A DNA stretch of 10,170 bases from DASXRA01 sp046734315 (GTDB lineage: Bacteria > Actinomycetota > Actinomycetes > Mycobacteriales > Jatrophihabitantaceae), in assembly GCA_046734315.1 (NCBI GenBank), contig JBKPQY010000107.1, forward strand, positions 1 to 10,170, in the 5' to 3' direction. Position 1 is the first letter of the stretch, and each line of letters starts with the position of its first letter. The notes beneath the pieces are model-generated. The model ran no database searches. It had not been told where the DNA came from and worked only from the letters and a program-made list of their open reading frames with translations. Shown in pieces: positions 1-7,891 of the stretch. Position numbers and translations under genes: made by a program.

Positions 1-995
1 TCGTAGACCAGCGCGGCGTCGTTGAGGCGCAGCCGATCAAGGGCATCTCGCAGCAGCGGGTAGTCGGAGCCGTCGAGCGGATACAGGCCGGAGTAGACCA
101 TCGGCTTCGGATCGCGGTATCCACCGAGCGACTGCCCGGCCGGCTTGCCGGCGTCGGTGACCGTGTCGCCGACGCGTGACTGCCGCACGTCCTTCACGCC
201 GGTGATCAGGTAGCCGACCTCCCCGACGCCGAGGCCATTCGTCGGTTTCGGCTCGGGCGAGATCACGCCGACTTCGAGCAGCTCGTGCGTCGCGCCCGTC
301 GACATCATCTTGATCCGCTCGCGCGGCGAGATGTGCCCGTCGACGACGCGGATATAGGTGATGACGCCACGGTAGATGTCGTAGACCGAGTCGAAGATCA
401 ACGCGCGGGGTGCTGCGTCCGCATTGCCCGTCGGCGCCGGCACATCGCGGCAGATTACGTCGAGGAGTTCGGGAACGCCTTCGCCGGTTTTTGCGCTGAC
501 CCGCAGTACGTCGTCGGCATCGCAGCCGATGATGCGGGCGATCTCCTGAGCGTACGTATCCGGCTGCGCCGCGGGCAGGTCGATCTTGTTGAGCACCGGG
601 ATGATGTGCAGGTCGTTCTCGAGGGCCAGGTACAGATTGGCCAGGGTTTGCGCCTCGATGCCCTGCGCCGCATCGACGAGTAGCACCGCGCCCTCACACG
701 CGGCGAGGCTGCGTGACACCTCATACGTGAAGTCGACGTGCCCCGGGGTGTCGATCATGTGCAGGACGTAGTCCCGCCAGGGCATGCGGACGTTCTGCGC
801 CTTGATCGTGATGCCACGCTCGCGCTCAATGTCCATCCGGTCGAGGTACTGCGCGCGCATCTGCCGTGCGTCGACGACGCCGGTCAGCTGCAGCATGCGG
901 TCGGCCAGCGTCGACTTGCCGTGGTCGATGTGCGCGATGATGCAAAAGTTGCGAATGCGTGCCGGGTCGGTCCGGCCGGCGCCAGTCTGGGTCAC
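1..995 (-). CDS. lepA: Elongation factor 4 (LepA), N-terminal part, cut by the window edge
   Basis: LepA/EF4 is a ribosome-associated translational GTPase that can back-translocate or remobilise stalled ribosomes. About 331 codons are visible, of a usual length near 600; the C-terminal half lies beyond position 1. The G motifs are intact: P-loop AHIDHGKS (residues 21-28), DTPGH (82-86), NKID (136-139) and SAK (167-169). The visible end, LDRLRLNDAALVY, matches the LepA-typical LRLND segment. I chose the GTG at 995 because it gives a short lead (MTQTGAGRTDPARIRNF) into the conserved RNFCIIAHIDHGKS block; no strong SD precedes it. It is divergent from the small gene at 1188. No frameshift is seen. 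Identification is firm; the exact start is less so. Confidence 0.96.
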   Translation of the reverse strand, partial: MTQTGAGRTDPARIRNFCIIAHIDHGKSTLADRMLQLTGVVDARQMRAQYLDRMDIERERGITIKAQNVRMPWRDYVLHMIDTPGHVDFTYEVSRSLAACEGAVLLVDAAQGIEAQTLANLYLALENDLHIIPVLNKIDLPAAQPDTYAQEIARIIGCDADDVLRVSAKTGEGVPELLDVICRDVPAPTGNADAAPRALIFDSVYDIYRGVITYIRVVDGHISPRERIKMMSTGATHELLEVGVISPEPKPTNGLGVGEVGYLITGVKDVRQSRVGDTVTDAGKPAGQSLGGYRDPKPMVYSGLYPLDGSDYPLLRDALDRLRLNDAALVY

Positions 996-1059
996 GGGCT
1001 GCTTTCACTCGTCTTGTCTGGACGCGATCCATGGTCGCACGAGGCTCGCCGCGGGTGCG

Positions 1060-1089
1060 TTGGTGAACAGGCGGGCGCCCGGCTAGGTC
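1060..1089 (+). promoter_or_regulatory. Candidate promoter for the small unknown gene
   Basis: TTGGTG (1060-1065) and TAGGTC (1084-1089) are separated by 18 bp in the 192-bp divergent gap between lepA and the gene at 1188. The boxes fit the loose actinobacterial sigma-A pattern, but such matches occur by chance. I found no equally good promoter for lepA in the gap. Confidence 0.3.
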
Positions 1090-1187
1090 CCCGGCCGGCG
1101 CGTCCGCCAAGATGGCCGCATGAGAACCGATGCACCGCCCGCCGCCCCAGGCGTCGCGTCCGTCGCGGCACGGAAGCGAGCCCGGGC

Positions 1188-1562
1188 ATGACCGATCAGC
1201 GCGCCATTGTCGAGTACCGCGTGGCCGCAGCCGATCTGCGCGCCGGCGACCTGGTCAACACCTCGCCGGGTGGCGACGACGACTGGCAGCAGGTACTGGC
1301 GGTGTACCCGTCACCTTCGACGCTGCACGACGCACCACCCGACGTGCGGACGCTCGTCAAGTCACTGGCCGGGCGTTACGTCGTCGTGCAGCTCACCGAC
1401 ATCGCCCCCGTCGACTCGAATGTGTACTTCGCCGACGGCACAGCGCTGGCCGTGTCCGAAGGTGGCGACGATGTCCCGATCACGGAGCTGACGAGCAGCG
1501 AAGACGGTGTGCGCACCTACCTGTACACCAAGTTCGAGCTCGTCACCGTCCGCGGCAGTTGA
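1188..1562 (+). CDS. Small hypothetical protein, 124 aa
   Basis: I do not recognise this family. The start is the ATG at 1188, preceded by GGAAGCGAG (1172-1180), a reasonable SD; the frame stays open upstream but has no better-supported start near. The product is acidic and soluble, with no signal peptide or membrane segment. It looks beta-rich: an opening EYRVAAADLRAGDLVNTSP resembles small barrel-like modules that set up a 'xGDxV' turn, followed by alternating hydrophobic stretches (RYVVVQLTDIAP, NVYFADGTALAV, TYLYTKFELVTV). It lies between divergent lepA and the separate rpsT transcription unit, so context gives no functional clue. That it is a real gene is inferred from the SD, the amino-acid composition and the fit in the gap. 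Confidence 0.7.
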   Translation: MTDQRAIVEYRVAAADLRAGDLVNTSPGGDDDWQQVLAVYPSPSTLHDAPPDVRTLVKSLAGRYVVVQLTDIAPVDSNVYFADGTALAVSEGGDDVPITELTSSEDGVRTYLYTKFELVTVRGS

Positions 1563-1605
1563 CCTCGCTCGCCGCAGCCGAGCGCATGACGGTGCGCGCC
1601 CGGAT

Positions 1606-1635
1606 TTGGGCGCTCTCCCGTGGCCTTGGTAGCCT
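1606..1635 (+). promoter_or_regulatory. Probable rpsT promoter
   Basis: TTGGGC (1606-1611) and TAGCCT (1630-1635) are spaced by 18 bp. The -10 box fits the actinobacterial TANNNT pattern. Transcription would start near 1642, at the first bases of the structured leader, about 92 nt before the rpsT start codon. Confidence 0.55.
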
Positions 1636-1640
1636 GACAA

Positions 1641-1700
1641 GGCTGTCCGTACGCCATCGGCGTTCGGATGTCGCCTGGTCGGCGACGCCAGCGGACGGCC
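1641..1700 (+). promoter_or_regulatory. Structured rpsT 5' leader, possible three-way junction
   Basis: A closing helix of 9 bp pairs 1641-1649 (GGCUGUCCG) with 1692-1700 (CGGACGGCC), with one G-U pair. Inside it sit two hairpins: 1651-1655/1659-1663 (ACGCC, loop AUC, GGCGU) and 1670-1675/1681-1686 (GUCGCC, loop UGGUC, GGCGAC). The predicted transcription start falls at the 5' edge of the closing helix. S20 is autogenously regulated in E. coli; a similar role here is inference only. Confidence 0.5.
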
Positions 1701-1733
1701 CCATCCGTACCTGACAATTTCGAGGCATCCTTC

Positions 1734-1994
1734 GTGGCGAACATCAAGTCCCAGATCAAGCGGATCCGGACGAACGAGAAGGCGCGGCTGCGCAACAAGA
1801 GCGCCAAGTCGTCGCTCAAGACGGCGATCCGCCGCTTCCGCGAGGCCGCCGATGCTGGCGACCGTGAGACGGCGCAGGCAGCACTGCGCCACGCGGCGCG
1901 GCAGCTCGACAAGGCGGTCAGTGACGGCGTTATCCACGCCAACCAGGCCGCCAACAAGAAATCCGCCATGGCGCATCGCGCCAACACCCTCTAG
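1734..1994 (+). CDS. rpsT: 30S ribosomal protein S20 (bS20)
   Basis: S20 binds 16S rRNA early in small-subunit assembly. The 86-aa product starts MANIKSQIKRIRTNEKARLRN, the family signature, and is very basic and helical, with conserved blocks (SLKTAIRRF; DKAVSDGVIHANQAANKKS) and the usual length. The start is the GTG at 1734, placing MANIKSQ at the N-terminus as in all S20 proteins; GAGG at 1722-1725, 8 nt upstream, is the SD. Extending to an upstream start at 1668 would add residues foreign to the family and run into the leader. It has its own promoter and leader and converges on holA, the standard actinobacterial arrangement. Confidence 0.97.
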   Translation: MANIKSQIKRIRTNEKARLRNKSAKSSLKTAIRRFREAADAGDRETAQAALRHAARQLDKAVSDGVIHANQAANKKSAMAHRANTL

Positions 1995-2040
1995 TCACAC
2001 ATACCCGGCAAGTGTCACGCACCAGGCGAGCTGCTCGTCG

Positions 2041-2070
2041 CGCCGCCCCGCGCAAGCCGCTGCGGCGGCG
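2041..2070. terminator. Possible bidirectional hairpin between rpsT and holA
   Basis: CGCCGCC (2041-2047) can pair with GGCGGCG (2064-2070) across a 16-nt loop in the 81-bp convergent gap. There is no T-tract on either side, so an intrinsic terminator function is uncertain; this kind of GC-rich sequence forms such stems easily. Confidence 0.3.
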
Positions 2071-2075
2071 TCGGC

Positions 2076-3125
2076 CTACCCGCCCCGCGCCTGCGCGACT
2101 CGTGCGTCCCGCAACCGTCCGATCGCCCGCTCCAGCGCGTATCCGGGATCGACCGCAACGCCCTTGACGTCGGCGTTCAGCTCAGCCACTACCTCGAGCG
2201 CGAGCCTCAGCCCGGGATCGCTCCAGCCACGTGCCTGGCTCAGCGCCCGTTTCACCTTCCACGGCGGCATCGCCAGCCGCTGCGCCAGCTGGTACGGATT
2301 ACCCCGCCCCGCCGCCGTCACCCGCGCGACGGTACGCACCCCGTCGGCCAGTGCATCGGCGATCACGACGTGCGGCACGCCGATCGACAGCGCCCAGCGC
2401 AGGGTCTCCAGCGCGCCGGCGACATCGCCGAGCACAGCACGGTCGGCCACCGCGAAGCCCGACACTTCGGCCCGGCCGCGGTGGTACGCCGTCACGGCTG
2501 CGGCATCGATACGTCCACCCGAGTCGCCGACCAGCTGAACCGCCGCCGTCGACAGCTCGCGCAGATCGCTGCCCACGGCGTCGAGCAGCAACGCCGCCGC
2601 GTCGGGCGTGATGGAGCCGCCAGCCCTGCGCACCTCGCTACGCACGAAGGCCAGCCGCTCGTCGGGCCTCGTGAGCCGAGCGCACGAGATCTCGGTCGCT
2701 CTCACGGCACGACCAGTCGTAAGCACCGCCCTTCCCTTGGCTCCCCCGGTGTGCTGCAGCACCAGGGAAAGGTCTTCGGCGCCGTTGCGGATGACGCGCA
2801 CGAGCGGCTCGACGACCGCCACCCTGAGGTCCTGCACGTCTGTGATCACGACAAGCCGGCGTCCCCCGAACAGAGACGGGCTGACCATCTCGGTCAGCTC
2901 GGCGGCGCCGACATCGGCGCCAGTCCGTTCGACCACGTCGATGTCGGGGTCGGCCCGCCGCGCAGCGGCTCTGACCTGCTCGATGGCACGAGCGGCGAGG
3001 AACTCATCGTCGCCGACGACCAACACAACCGCAGGAATCGTGCCATCGAAGCTGACATCGTCCAACGCGGTCTCCGCCACGCGCTCATCGTGGCACGCCG
3101 ACCCGACGAGATCGCCGGCGCACAC
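2076..3125 (-). CDS. holA: DNA polymerase III delta subunit
   Basis: HolA is the clamp-loader subunit that opens the beta sliding clamp. The N-terminal stretch VVLVVGDDEFLAARAI (about residues 33-48) is the characteristic opening of the delta fold, followed by SPSLFGGRRLVVITDV and a C-terminal helical part with the family-like PPWKVKRALSQARGW. At 349 aa it is slightly longer than usual, which hints that the start may be internal. The GTG at 3125 has an AGGCGG about 8 nt upstream; an alternative in-frame GTG, about 14 codons in (VAETALDD), would also leave the domain complete. Only 21 bp separate it from comEA, so the two are probably co-transcribed. comEC, normally between them, is absent. 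Confidence 0.93.
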   Translation of the reverse strand: MCAGDLVGSACHDERVAETALDDVSFDGTIPAVVLVVGDDEFLAARAIEQVRAAARRADPDIDVVERTGADVGAAELTEMVSPSLFGGRRLVVITDVQDLRVAVVEPLVRVIRNGAEDLSLVLQHTGGAKGRAVLTTGRAVRATEISCARLTRPDERLAFVRSEVRRAGGSITPDAAALLLDAVGSDLRELSTAAVQLVGDSGGRIDAAAVTAYHRGRAEVSGFAVADRAVLGDVAGALETLRWALSIGVPHVVIADALADGVRTVARVTAAGRGNPYQLAQRLAMPPWKVKRALSQARGWSDPGLRLALEVVAELNADVKGVAVDPGYALERAIGRLRDARVAQARGG

Positions 3126-3146
3126 CGATACCGCCTGGCGACGTGA

Positions 3147-3899
3147 TCACACGGTCACAAGTGACCGTATGTCGGCGAGCCGGCTGGGGCCTATACCACT
3201 CACCTCCTGCAGTTGGTCGACCGAAGCGAAGCGGCCGTGCTCGGTCCGCCAATCAACGATGCGCTGGGCCAGCACCGGCCCCACCCCGGGCAACGCGTCC
3301 AGCTGCTGGACGGTCGCCGTGTTGAGGTCGACCGGCCCCGACGCAGCGCCGGATGCCGCCCCCGTCCCAGGCGGGCCCGCCGCCTCAGCGGCCCCGGACA
3401 CGCCGACGGCGACCTGCTCGCCGTCAGCCAGCTTCCGGGCGAGGTTCAATCGGCTGAGATCGACGCCGGGCAGTGCACCCCCCGCTGCCTCCAGCGCGTC
3501 GTCGACTCGTGAGCCGTCCGGGAGGCGGTACACGCCTGGGCGACGCACCTTGCCCACGACATCGACCACGACCCGCACGGCAGGGTGCGAGCTCGCTGAC
3601 GTTGCCGGGACGGCAAGCGACACCGCCGGCGAACTCGGAACCGTGCTCGCATGGGGCCGTCCGGCCAGCAGCCACCAGCCGGCCACGATCGCCACGAGCG
3701 CGACGACACCGACCCCGACCGCCGACCGCCGCCCCGGCTCCACCCGGACGCCGTGCCGCTCCAGCCATCCACCAAGGCCCTGCGACGGGAGGGCATGCTG
3801 GCGCGGCAGCCCGACCGGTGCCGTGACGCGCTGGACCGCCGGTCCTTCATCAGCCGCGGAAGGAGGGCGCCGCGGCGCCAGCCAGTCGTCGGGCTGCAT
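3147..3899 (-). CDS. comEA: ComEA-like DNA-binding protein with SLBB and helix-hairpin-helix domains
   Basis: ComEA proteins are membrane-anchored DNA receptors that hand DNA to the ComEC channel. The product (250 aa from this start) has a basic/proline-rich cytoplasmic N-terminus, one membrane segment (about residues 59-80, VGVGVVALVAIVAGWWLLAG), an SLBB domain (about 108-166, VVVDVVGKVRRPGVYRLPDG), a Gly/Ala/Pro linker, and tandem HhH motifs (about 190-250: VDLNTATVQQLDALPGVGP and VSGIGPSRLADIRSL). The ATG at 3899 is preferred because GGGGAGGG lies a few bases upstream; an in-frame GTG at 4025 would add 42 residues without such an SD. It precedes holA by 21 bp. With comEC missing here, its role in DNA uptake is doubtful unless comEC lies elsewhere. 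Confidence 0.9.
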   Translation of the reverse strand: MQPDDWLAPRRPPSAADEGPAVQRVTAPVGLPRQHALPSQGLGGWLERHGVRVEPGRRSAVGVGVVALVAIVAGWWLLAGRPHASTVPSSPAVSLAVPATSASSHPAVRVVVDVVGKVRRPGVYRLPDGSRVDDALEAAGGALPGVDLSRLNLARKLADGEQVAVGVSGAAEAAGPPGTGAASGAASGPVDLNTATVQQLDALPGVGPVLAQRIVDWRTEHGRFASVDQLQEVSGIGPSRLADIRSLVTV

Positions 3900-4177
3900 G
3901 GTGCCCTCCCCTCGATCCGGCGCGGCGGCCAGGACGCCGATGTCGCCCGATTCGGCGAGCAGGGCGCGCACCCTGCGTGCCACCCGAGCACGCTCACCGC
4001 GCTGCGGCCGTCGACTTTCACGCACGCGACGACGCTACGGAGCACTTGCACGACGTGGGCTACATGTCGCGAGCTTGTGGACGGGCAACCCGCCTGTGGA
4101 TGACGAACGGTCTGCCCGGCCGAGACGCCGCTAAGCTCCGCACGGAGGTCCTGCGTGCGCGCTCAGCCGACGCGAGA
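3900..4177. other. Intergenic gap between degV and comEA
   Basis: This 278-bp gap contains the comEA SD (3900-3913 on the minus strand). I see no convincing gene, RNA or promoter. If the GTG at 4025 were used for comEA, part of the gap would be coding. A short inverted repeat (CTCC/GGAG) near 4136-4148 could be a weak terminator for degV but lacks a T-tract. Confidence 0.4.
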
Positions 4178-5041
4178 TCACCCCGCCGGCACGCCCTGAC
4201 GGCGTACAACCACCGTGCCCAGCACACCCGGGCCGATATGCGCTCCGATCACCGCGCCGACCTCGGACGTATGCAACTCGCCGATGCTTGGGATCTCCGC
4301 ACGCAGCTGCGCAGCCACCTCGGCGGCTCGCGTCGGAGCGGCGAGGTGATGTACGGCCAAGTCGACCGGGCCACTGCGAGCCTCAGCAACGGTGAGCTGC
4401 ACCAGCCGGGCGATCGCCTTCGACGACGTGCGTACCTTCTCCAGCGGCACGATGTGGCCGTCCAGCACGTGCAGTAGCGGCTTAACCGAGAGCGACGTCG
4501 CGAGCAGTGCTGCGCCCGCCCCGATGCGCCCGCCGCGGCGCAGATACTCGAGCGTGTCGACGTAGAAGAACGTCCGCGTACTGTCCACTGTGGACACTGC
4601 TGCGTCCTGCACTTCTGCTGCCGCCCCGCCGGAACGCGCGGCCCGAGCTGCGGCGAGCACCGCGAAGCCGAGCGCCATCACGGTCGAGCGTGAGTCCACC
4701 ACCCGTACCACGCCGTACCCGAAGTCCTGTGCCGCAAGGACCGCCGACTCCCACGTCCCGGACAGCGCGGCCGACAGATGCACGGAGACGATGTTGCTGG
4801 CGCCACCGTCGAGCACCCGCCGGTACACCGCCGCAAACTCGGCCGGTGAGGGACGTGAGGTGGTAACCGGCACGCGTCCACGCAGCGCGCGGGTGACCTC
4901 GGCCGGCGACACGTCGATCCCGTCCGTCCCGGTCCGCGTGCCGATCGTCACCCGCAAGGGGACGACGCTCACCCCGTACTCGTGGGCGACACCCGGCGGC
5001 AGGTATGCCGTCGAGTCGGTCACCACCGAGACCTGCGCCAT
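4178..5041 (-). CDS. DegV family fatty-acid-binding protein
   Basis: DegV (FakB-type) proteins bind a fatty acid and, in Firmicutes, present it to the FakA kinase; in actinobacteria the role is less clear. The 287-aa product has the family motifs in order: VVTDSTAYLP (6-15), TSRPSPAEF (61-69), SVHLSAALSGTWESA (86-100), VVDSRSTVMALG (114-125) and LEYLRRGGRIG (164-174). The ATG at 5041 overlaps the leuS stop by one base (TGATG); no SD is seen in the end of leuS, so translation probably depends on coupling to leuS. In-frame starts further upstream lie inside leuS and would add unrelated residues. No FakA-like gene is present in the window. Confidence 0.95.
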   Translation of the reverse strand: MAQVSVVTDSTAYLPPGVAHEYGVSVVPLRVTIGTRTGTDGIDVSPAEVTRALRGRVPVTTSRPSPAEFAAVYRRVLDGGASNIVSVHLSAALSGTWESAVLAAQDFGYGVVRVVDSRSTVMALGFAVLAAARAARSGGAAAEVQDAAVSTVDSTRTFFYVDTLEYLRRGGRIGAGAALLATSLSVKPLLHVLDGHIVPLEKVRTSSKAIARLVQLTVAEARSGPVDLAVHHLAAPTRAAEVAAQLRAEIPSIGELHTSEVGAVIGAHIGPGVLGTVVVRRQGVPAG

Positions 5042-7884
5042 CAAACGACGAAGTTGACCAGCCGCCCCGGCACGATGACGGTTCGCCGCACCTCGCGACC
5101 GTCGAGTGCGGCAACCACCTTCGCGTCCGCTCCGGCGGCCGACTCCAAAGCGGCGTTGTCGGCGCCGGCCGGCACGGTGATCACGGCGCGTACCTTGCCG
5201 TTCACCTGCACCGGGACGTCGATCGTGTCCTCGACGAGCAGTGCCGGGTCGGCCTCGGGGAACGGCTCCCAGGCCAGGGACCCGAGATGGCCCAGGCGCC
5301 TCCACAGCTCCTCGGCGATGTGGGGGGCCAGCGGCGCCAACATGAGCACCAGCGGCTCCGCCACGCGCCGGGGTACTCCGCCAGTGGGATATGCGGCGAC
5401 GATTGCGTTGTTCAGTTCGGTGATTCGGGCGATGGCGGTGTTGAATCGCAGCGACTCGTACCCGTCGCGCACGGCGTGAATCGTCTTGTGCAGCACGCGG
5501 TTCAGGTCGTCAGGCACAGGGTCGTCGGATACGTGGACGTCGTCGGTCTGCTCGTCGATGACCACCCGCCACACTCGCTGCAGCAGCCGGTACGGGCCGG
5601 CGATCGCCTTCGTCTCCCAGGGCCGCGACTGCTCCAGCGGGCCGCCGAACATCTCGAACAGCCGGAACGTGTCACAGCCGTAGTTCGCGATGAACTCGTC
5701 GGGTGTGATGACGTTCTTGAGGCTCTTGCCGATCTTGCCGAACTCCCGCTGCACGGGTTCGCCCTGGTAATAGAAAGCGCCGTCGCGCTCCTCCACCTGC
5801 GCTGCCTCGACGTAGCTGCCTTGCGCGTTCGTATACGCGGGCAGCTGTAGGTAGCCCTGATTGATCAGCCGGTGGTACGGCTCGGCGCTGCTCAGGTAGC
5901 CCAGGTCGAACAGCACCTTGTGCCAGAACCTCGCGTACAGCAGGTGCAGCACCGCGTGCTCGACGCCGCCGACGTAGAGTCCTACACCGCCGGCCGGTCG
6001 GTCGTCGGTCGGGCCCATCCAGTACCGCTCGATCTCGGGATCGACCAGCGCCTGATCGTTGTGCGGGTCTAGGTAGCGCAGCTCGTACCAGCACGACCCC
6101 GCCCAGTTGGGCATCGTGTTCGTCTCGCGGCGGTACCGCTTCTGTCCGTCGCCCAGATCCAAGGTGACGTTCACCCAGTCGGTCAGCCGGCCCAGCGGCG
6201 GTTCGGGCTCGGAGTCCGCGTCGTCCGGCGGGTAGGTGCGGGGCGAGAAGTCGTTCGTGTCGGGCAGCTCCAGCGGCAGCATCGAATCCGGCAGCGCGAC
6301 GGGCATGCCGTGATCGTCGTACACGATGGGGAACGGTTCGCCCCAGTATCGCTGGCGGGAGAACAGCCAATCGCGCAGCCGGAAGGTGACCGCCGCGCGC
6401 CCGTGCCCGTACTCCTCCAGCCAGGCGACGATCGCTGCCTTGGCGTCGGCGACGTTCTTGCCGGAAAGGAAGCCGGAGTTGACGTGCGGACCGTCACCGG
6501 CGTAGGCGACGGCGGGCCAATCCTGGGGCGGATGCACCGTGCGGATGATCGGCAGGTCGAAGATCTCGGCGAACTGCCAGTCGCGCTCGTCCTCGCCCGG
6601 CGACACACCGATGGCCCCGGTGCCGTAGCCCATGAGCACGTAGTCGGCGACGAACACCGGGACCTGCTCACCGTTGACCGGATTCACGGCGAACGTACCA
6701 GTGAACATGCCGGTCTTCTCCTTGGCCGAGCCGGCCTGACGTTCCAGCTCGGATCGCCCGGCGATCGCCTTCCGATAGGCGGCCACCGCATCGACGGGGT
6801 TCGCGTACTCGCCCGTCCACGACGGTTTGGTGCCGGACGGCCAGGAGCCAGTGGTCAGCACGTCGACCAGCGGATGCTCGGGCGCCAGCACGATGCCAAC
6901 GTTGCCGAATAGAGTGTCCGGCCGGGTGGTGAACACCTCGATCGCGGAATCACCGACCGGAAACCGAACATGGGCGCCGGTCGACTTGCCGATCCAGTTT
7001 CGCTGCATGGCCCGTACGTTGTCCGGCCAGTCGATCAGATCCAGGTCACGGACCAGTCGGTCGGCGTACGCCGTGATGCGCATCATCCACTGGGCCAGGG
7101 GCTTGCGGAACACCGGGAAGTTGCCGCGTTCGCTGCGCCCGTCGGCGGTGACCTCCTCGTCGGCCAGGACCGTGCCCAGCCCGGGGCACCAGTTGACGAC
7201 CGCTTCGGCCCGATAGACCAGCCGGTGATTGTCGATCACCTGGCGGCGCTGGAGCTCAGTCAGCTCGGACCACGACTTACCGAAGGGGTTGGTGCCCGCG
7301 GCCGGGTGGCGAGCGTCGGCGTCCAGCTCGGCGATCAGCTCCGCGATGGGCCGCGCTGAGTCGCGTTCCGTGTCATACCAGGAATCGAAGATCTTGCAGA
7401 AGATCCACTGTGTCCAGCGGTAGTACTCGGGGTCCGTCGTGGCGATGCTGCGGCGCGTGTCATGGCCCATGCCCAGCCGGCGCAGCTGCCGGCGGAACTC
7501 CGCGATATTGGCATAAGTCGTGGTGCGCGGATGCTGGCCGGTCTGCACCGCGTACTGCTCGGCCGGCAGCCCGAACGCGTCGAATCCCATCGTGTACAGC
7601 ACGTTCTCCCCACGCATGCGCAGGTAACGCGTGTAGACGTCCGTGCCGATGTAGCCCAGCGGGTGGCCGACGTGCAACCCGGTGCCGGACGGATACGGGA
7701 ACATGTCCAATACGAACGCGTGCGGCCGCTCGGCAACCTCGTCGAAGCCGTCGCTCAGGTCACCCTTCGGGTTGGGCGTGTAGAACGTGCCCTCGGCAGC
7801 CCAGCGGTCCTGCCAGGAGGTCTCGATCCGGTGGGCCAGCTCGGCGTCGTACCGGAACGGCGGGGTGTCGTCGGCGCTCGTCAT
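5041..7884 (-). CDS. leuS: Leucyl-tRNA synthetase
   Basis: LeuRS charges tRNA-Leu with leucine in the cytoplasm. The 947-aa product is full length. The class I signature is HVGH (71-74, in PYPSGTGLHVGHPLGY) and the KMSKS loop is KIGKS (717-721). The CP1 editing domain has TTRPDT (319-324) and GTGAI...DERD (421-434), and the catalytic core continues with RDWLFSRQRYWGEP (504-517). Two editing segments look unusual: LFGNVGIVLA where LFGATYMVLA is common, and AIGVSPGEDERD where AIMAVPAHDERD is common. Start: ATG at 7884, with AGGAG 15 to 11 nt upstream. It follows a leader peptide with Leu codons and a structured leader that can pair with this SD. It is translationally coupled to degV. Confidence 0.98.
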   Translation of the reverse strand: MTSADDTPPFRYDAELAHRIETSWQDRWAAEGTFYTPNPKGDLSDGFDEVAERPHAFVLDMFPYPSGTGLHVGHPLGYIGTDVYTRYLRMRGENVLYTMGFDAFGLPAEQYAVQTGQHPRTTTYANIAEFRRQLRRLGMGHDTRRSIATTDPEYYRWTQWIFCKIFDSWYDTERDSARPIAELIAELDADARHPAAGTNPFGKSWSELTELQRRQVIDNHRLVYRAEAVVNWCPGLGTVLADEEVTADGRSERGNFPVFRKPLAQWMMRITAYADRLVRDLDLIDWPDNVRAMQRNWIGKSTGAHVRFPVGDSAIEVFTTRPDTLFGNVGIVLAPEHPLVDVLTTGSWPSGTKPSWTGEYANPVDAVAAYRKAIAGRSELERQAGSAKEKTGMFTGTFAVNPVNGEQVPVFVADYVLMGYGTGAIGVSPGEDERDWQFAEIFDLPIIRTVHPPQDWPAVAYAGDGPHVNSGFLSGKNVADAKAAIVAWLEEYGHGRAAVTFRLRDWLFSRQRYWGEPFPIVYDDHGMPVALPDSMLPLELPDTNDFSPRTYPPDDADSEPEPPLGRLTDWVNVTLDLGDGQKRYRRETNTMPNWAGSCWYELRYLDPHNDQALVDPEIERYWMGPTDDRPAGGVGLYVGGVEHAVLHLLYARFWHKVLFDLGYLSSAEPYHRLINQGYLQLPAYTNAQGSYVEAAQVEERDGAFYYQGEPVQREFGKIGKSLKNVITPDEFIANYGCDTFRLFEMFGGPLEQSRPWETKAIAGPYRLLQRVWRVVIDEQTDDVHVSDDPVPDDLNRVLHKTIHAVRDGYESLRFNTAIARITELNNAIVAAYPTGGVPRRVAEPLVLMLAPLAPHIAEELWRRLGHLGSLAWEPFPEADPALLVEDTIDVPVQVNGKVRAVITVPAGADNAALESAAGADAKVVAALDGREVRRTVIVPGRLVNFVV

Positions 7885-7891
7885 CTGCTTT

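Noticed and set aside
3900..4025. Extended comEA from the GTG at 4025
   Set aside because: The ATG at 3899 has a strong GGGGAGGG SD; the 42 extra residues are basic and contain nothing recognisable. The longer form cannot be excluded.
2608..4134. 508-aa plus-strand ORF opposite holA and comEA
   Set aside because: Its composition is dominated by Ser, Thr, Arg and Pro, typical of an antisense frame in GC-rich DNA. It covers two well-recognised genes on the other strand and has no recognisable domain.
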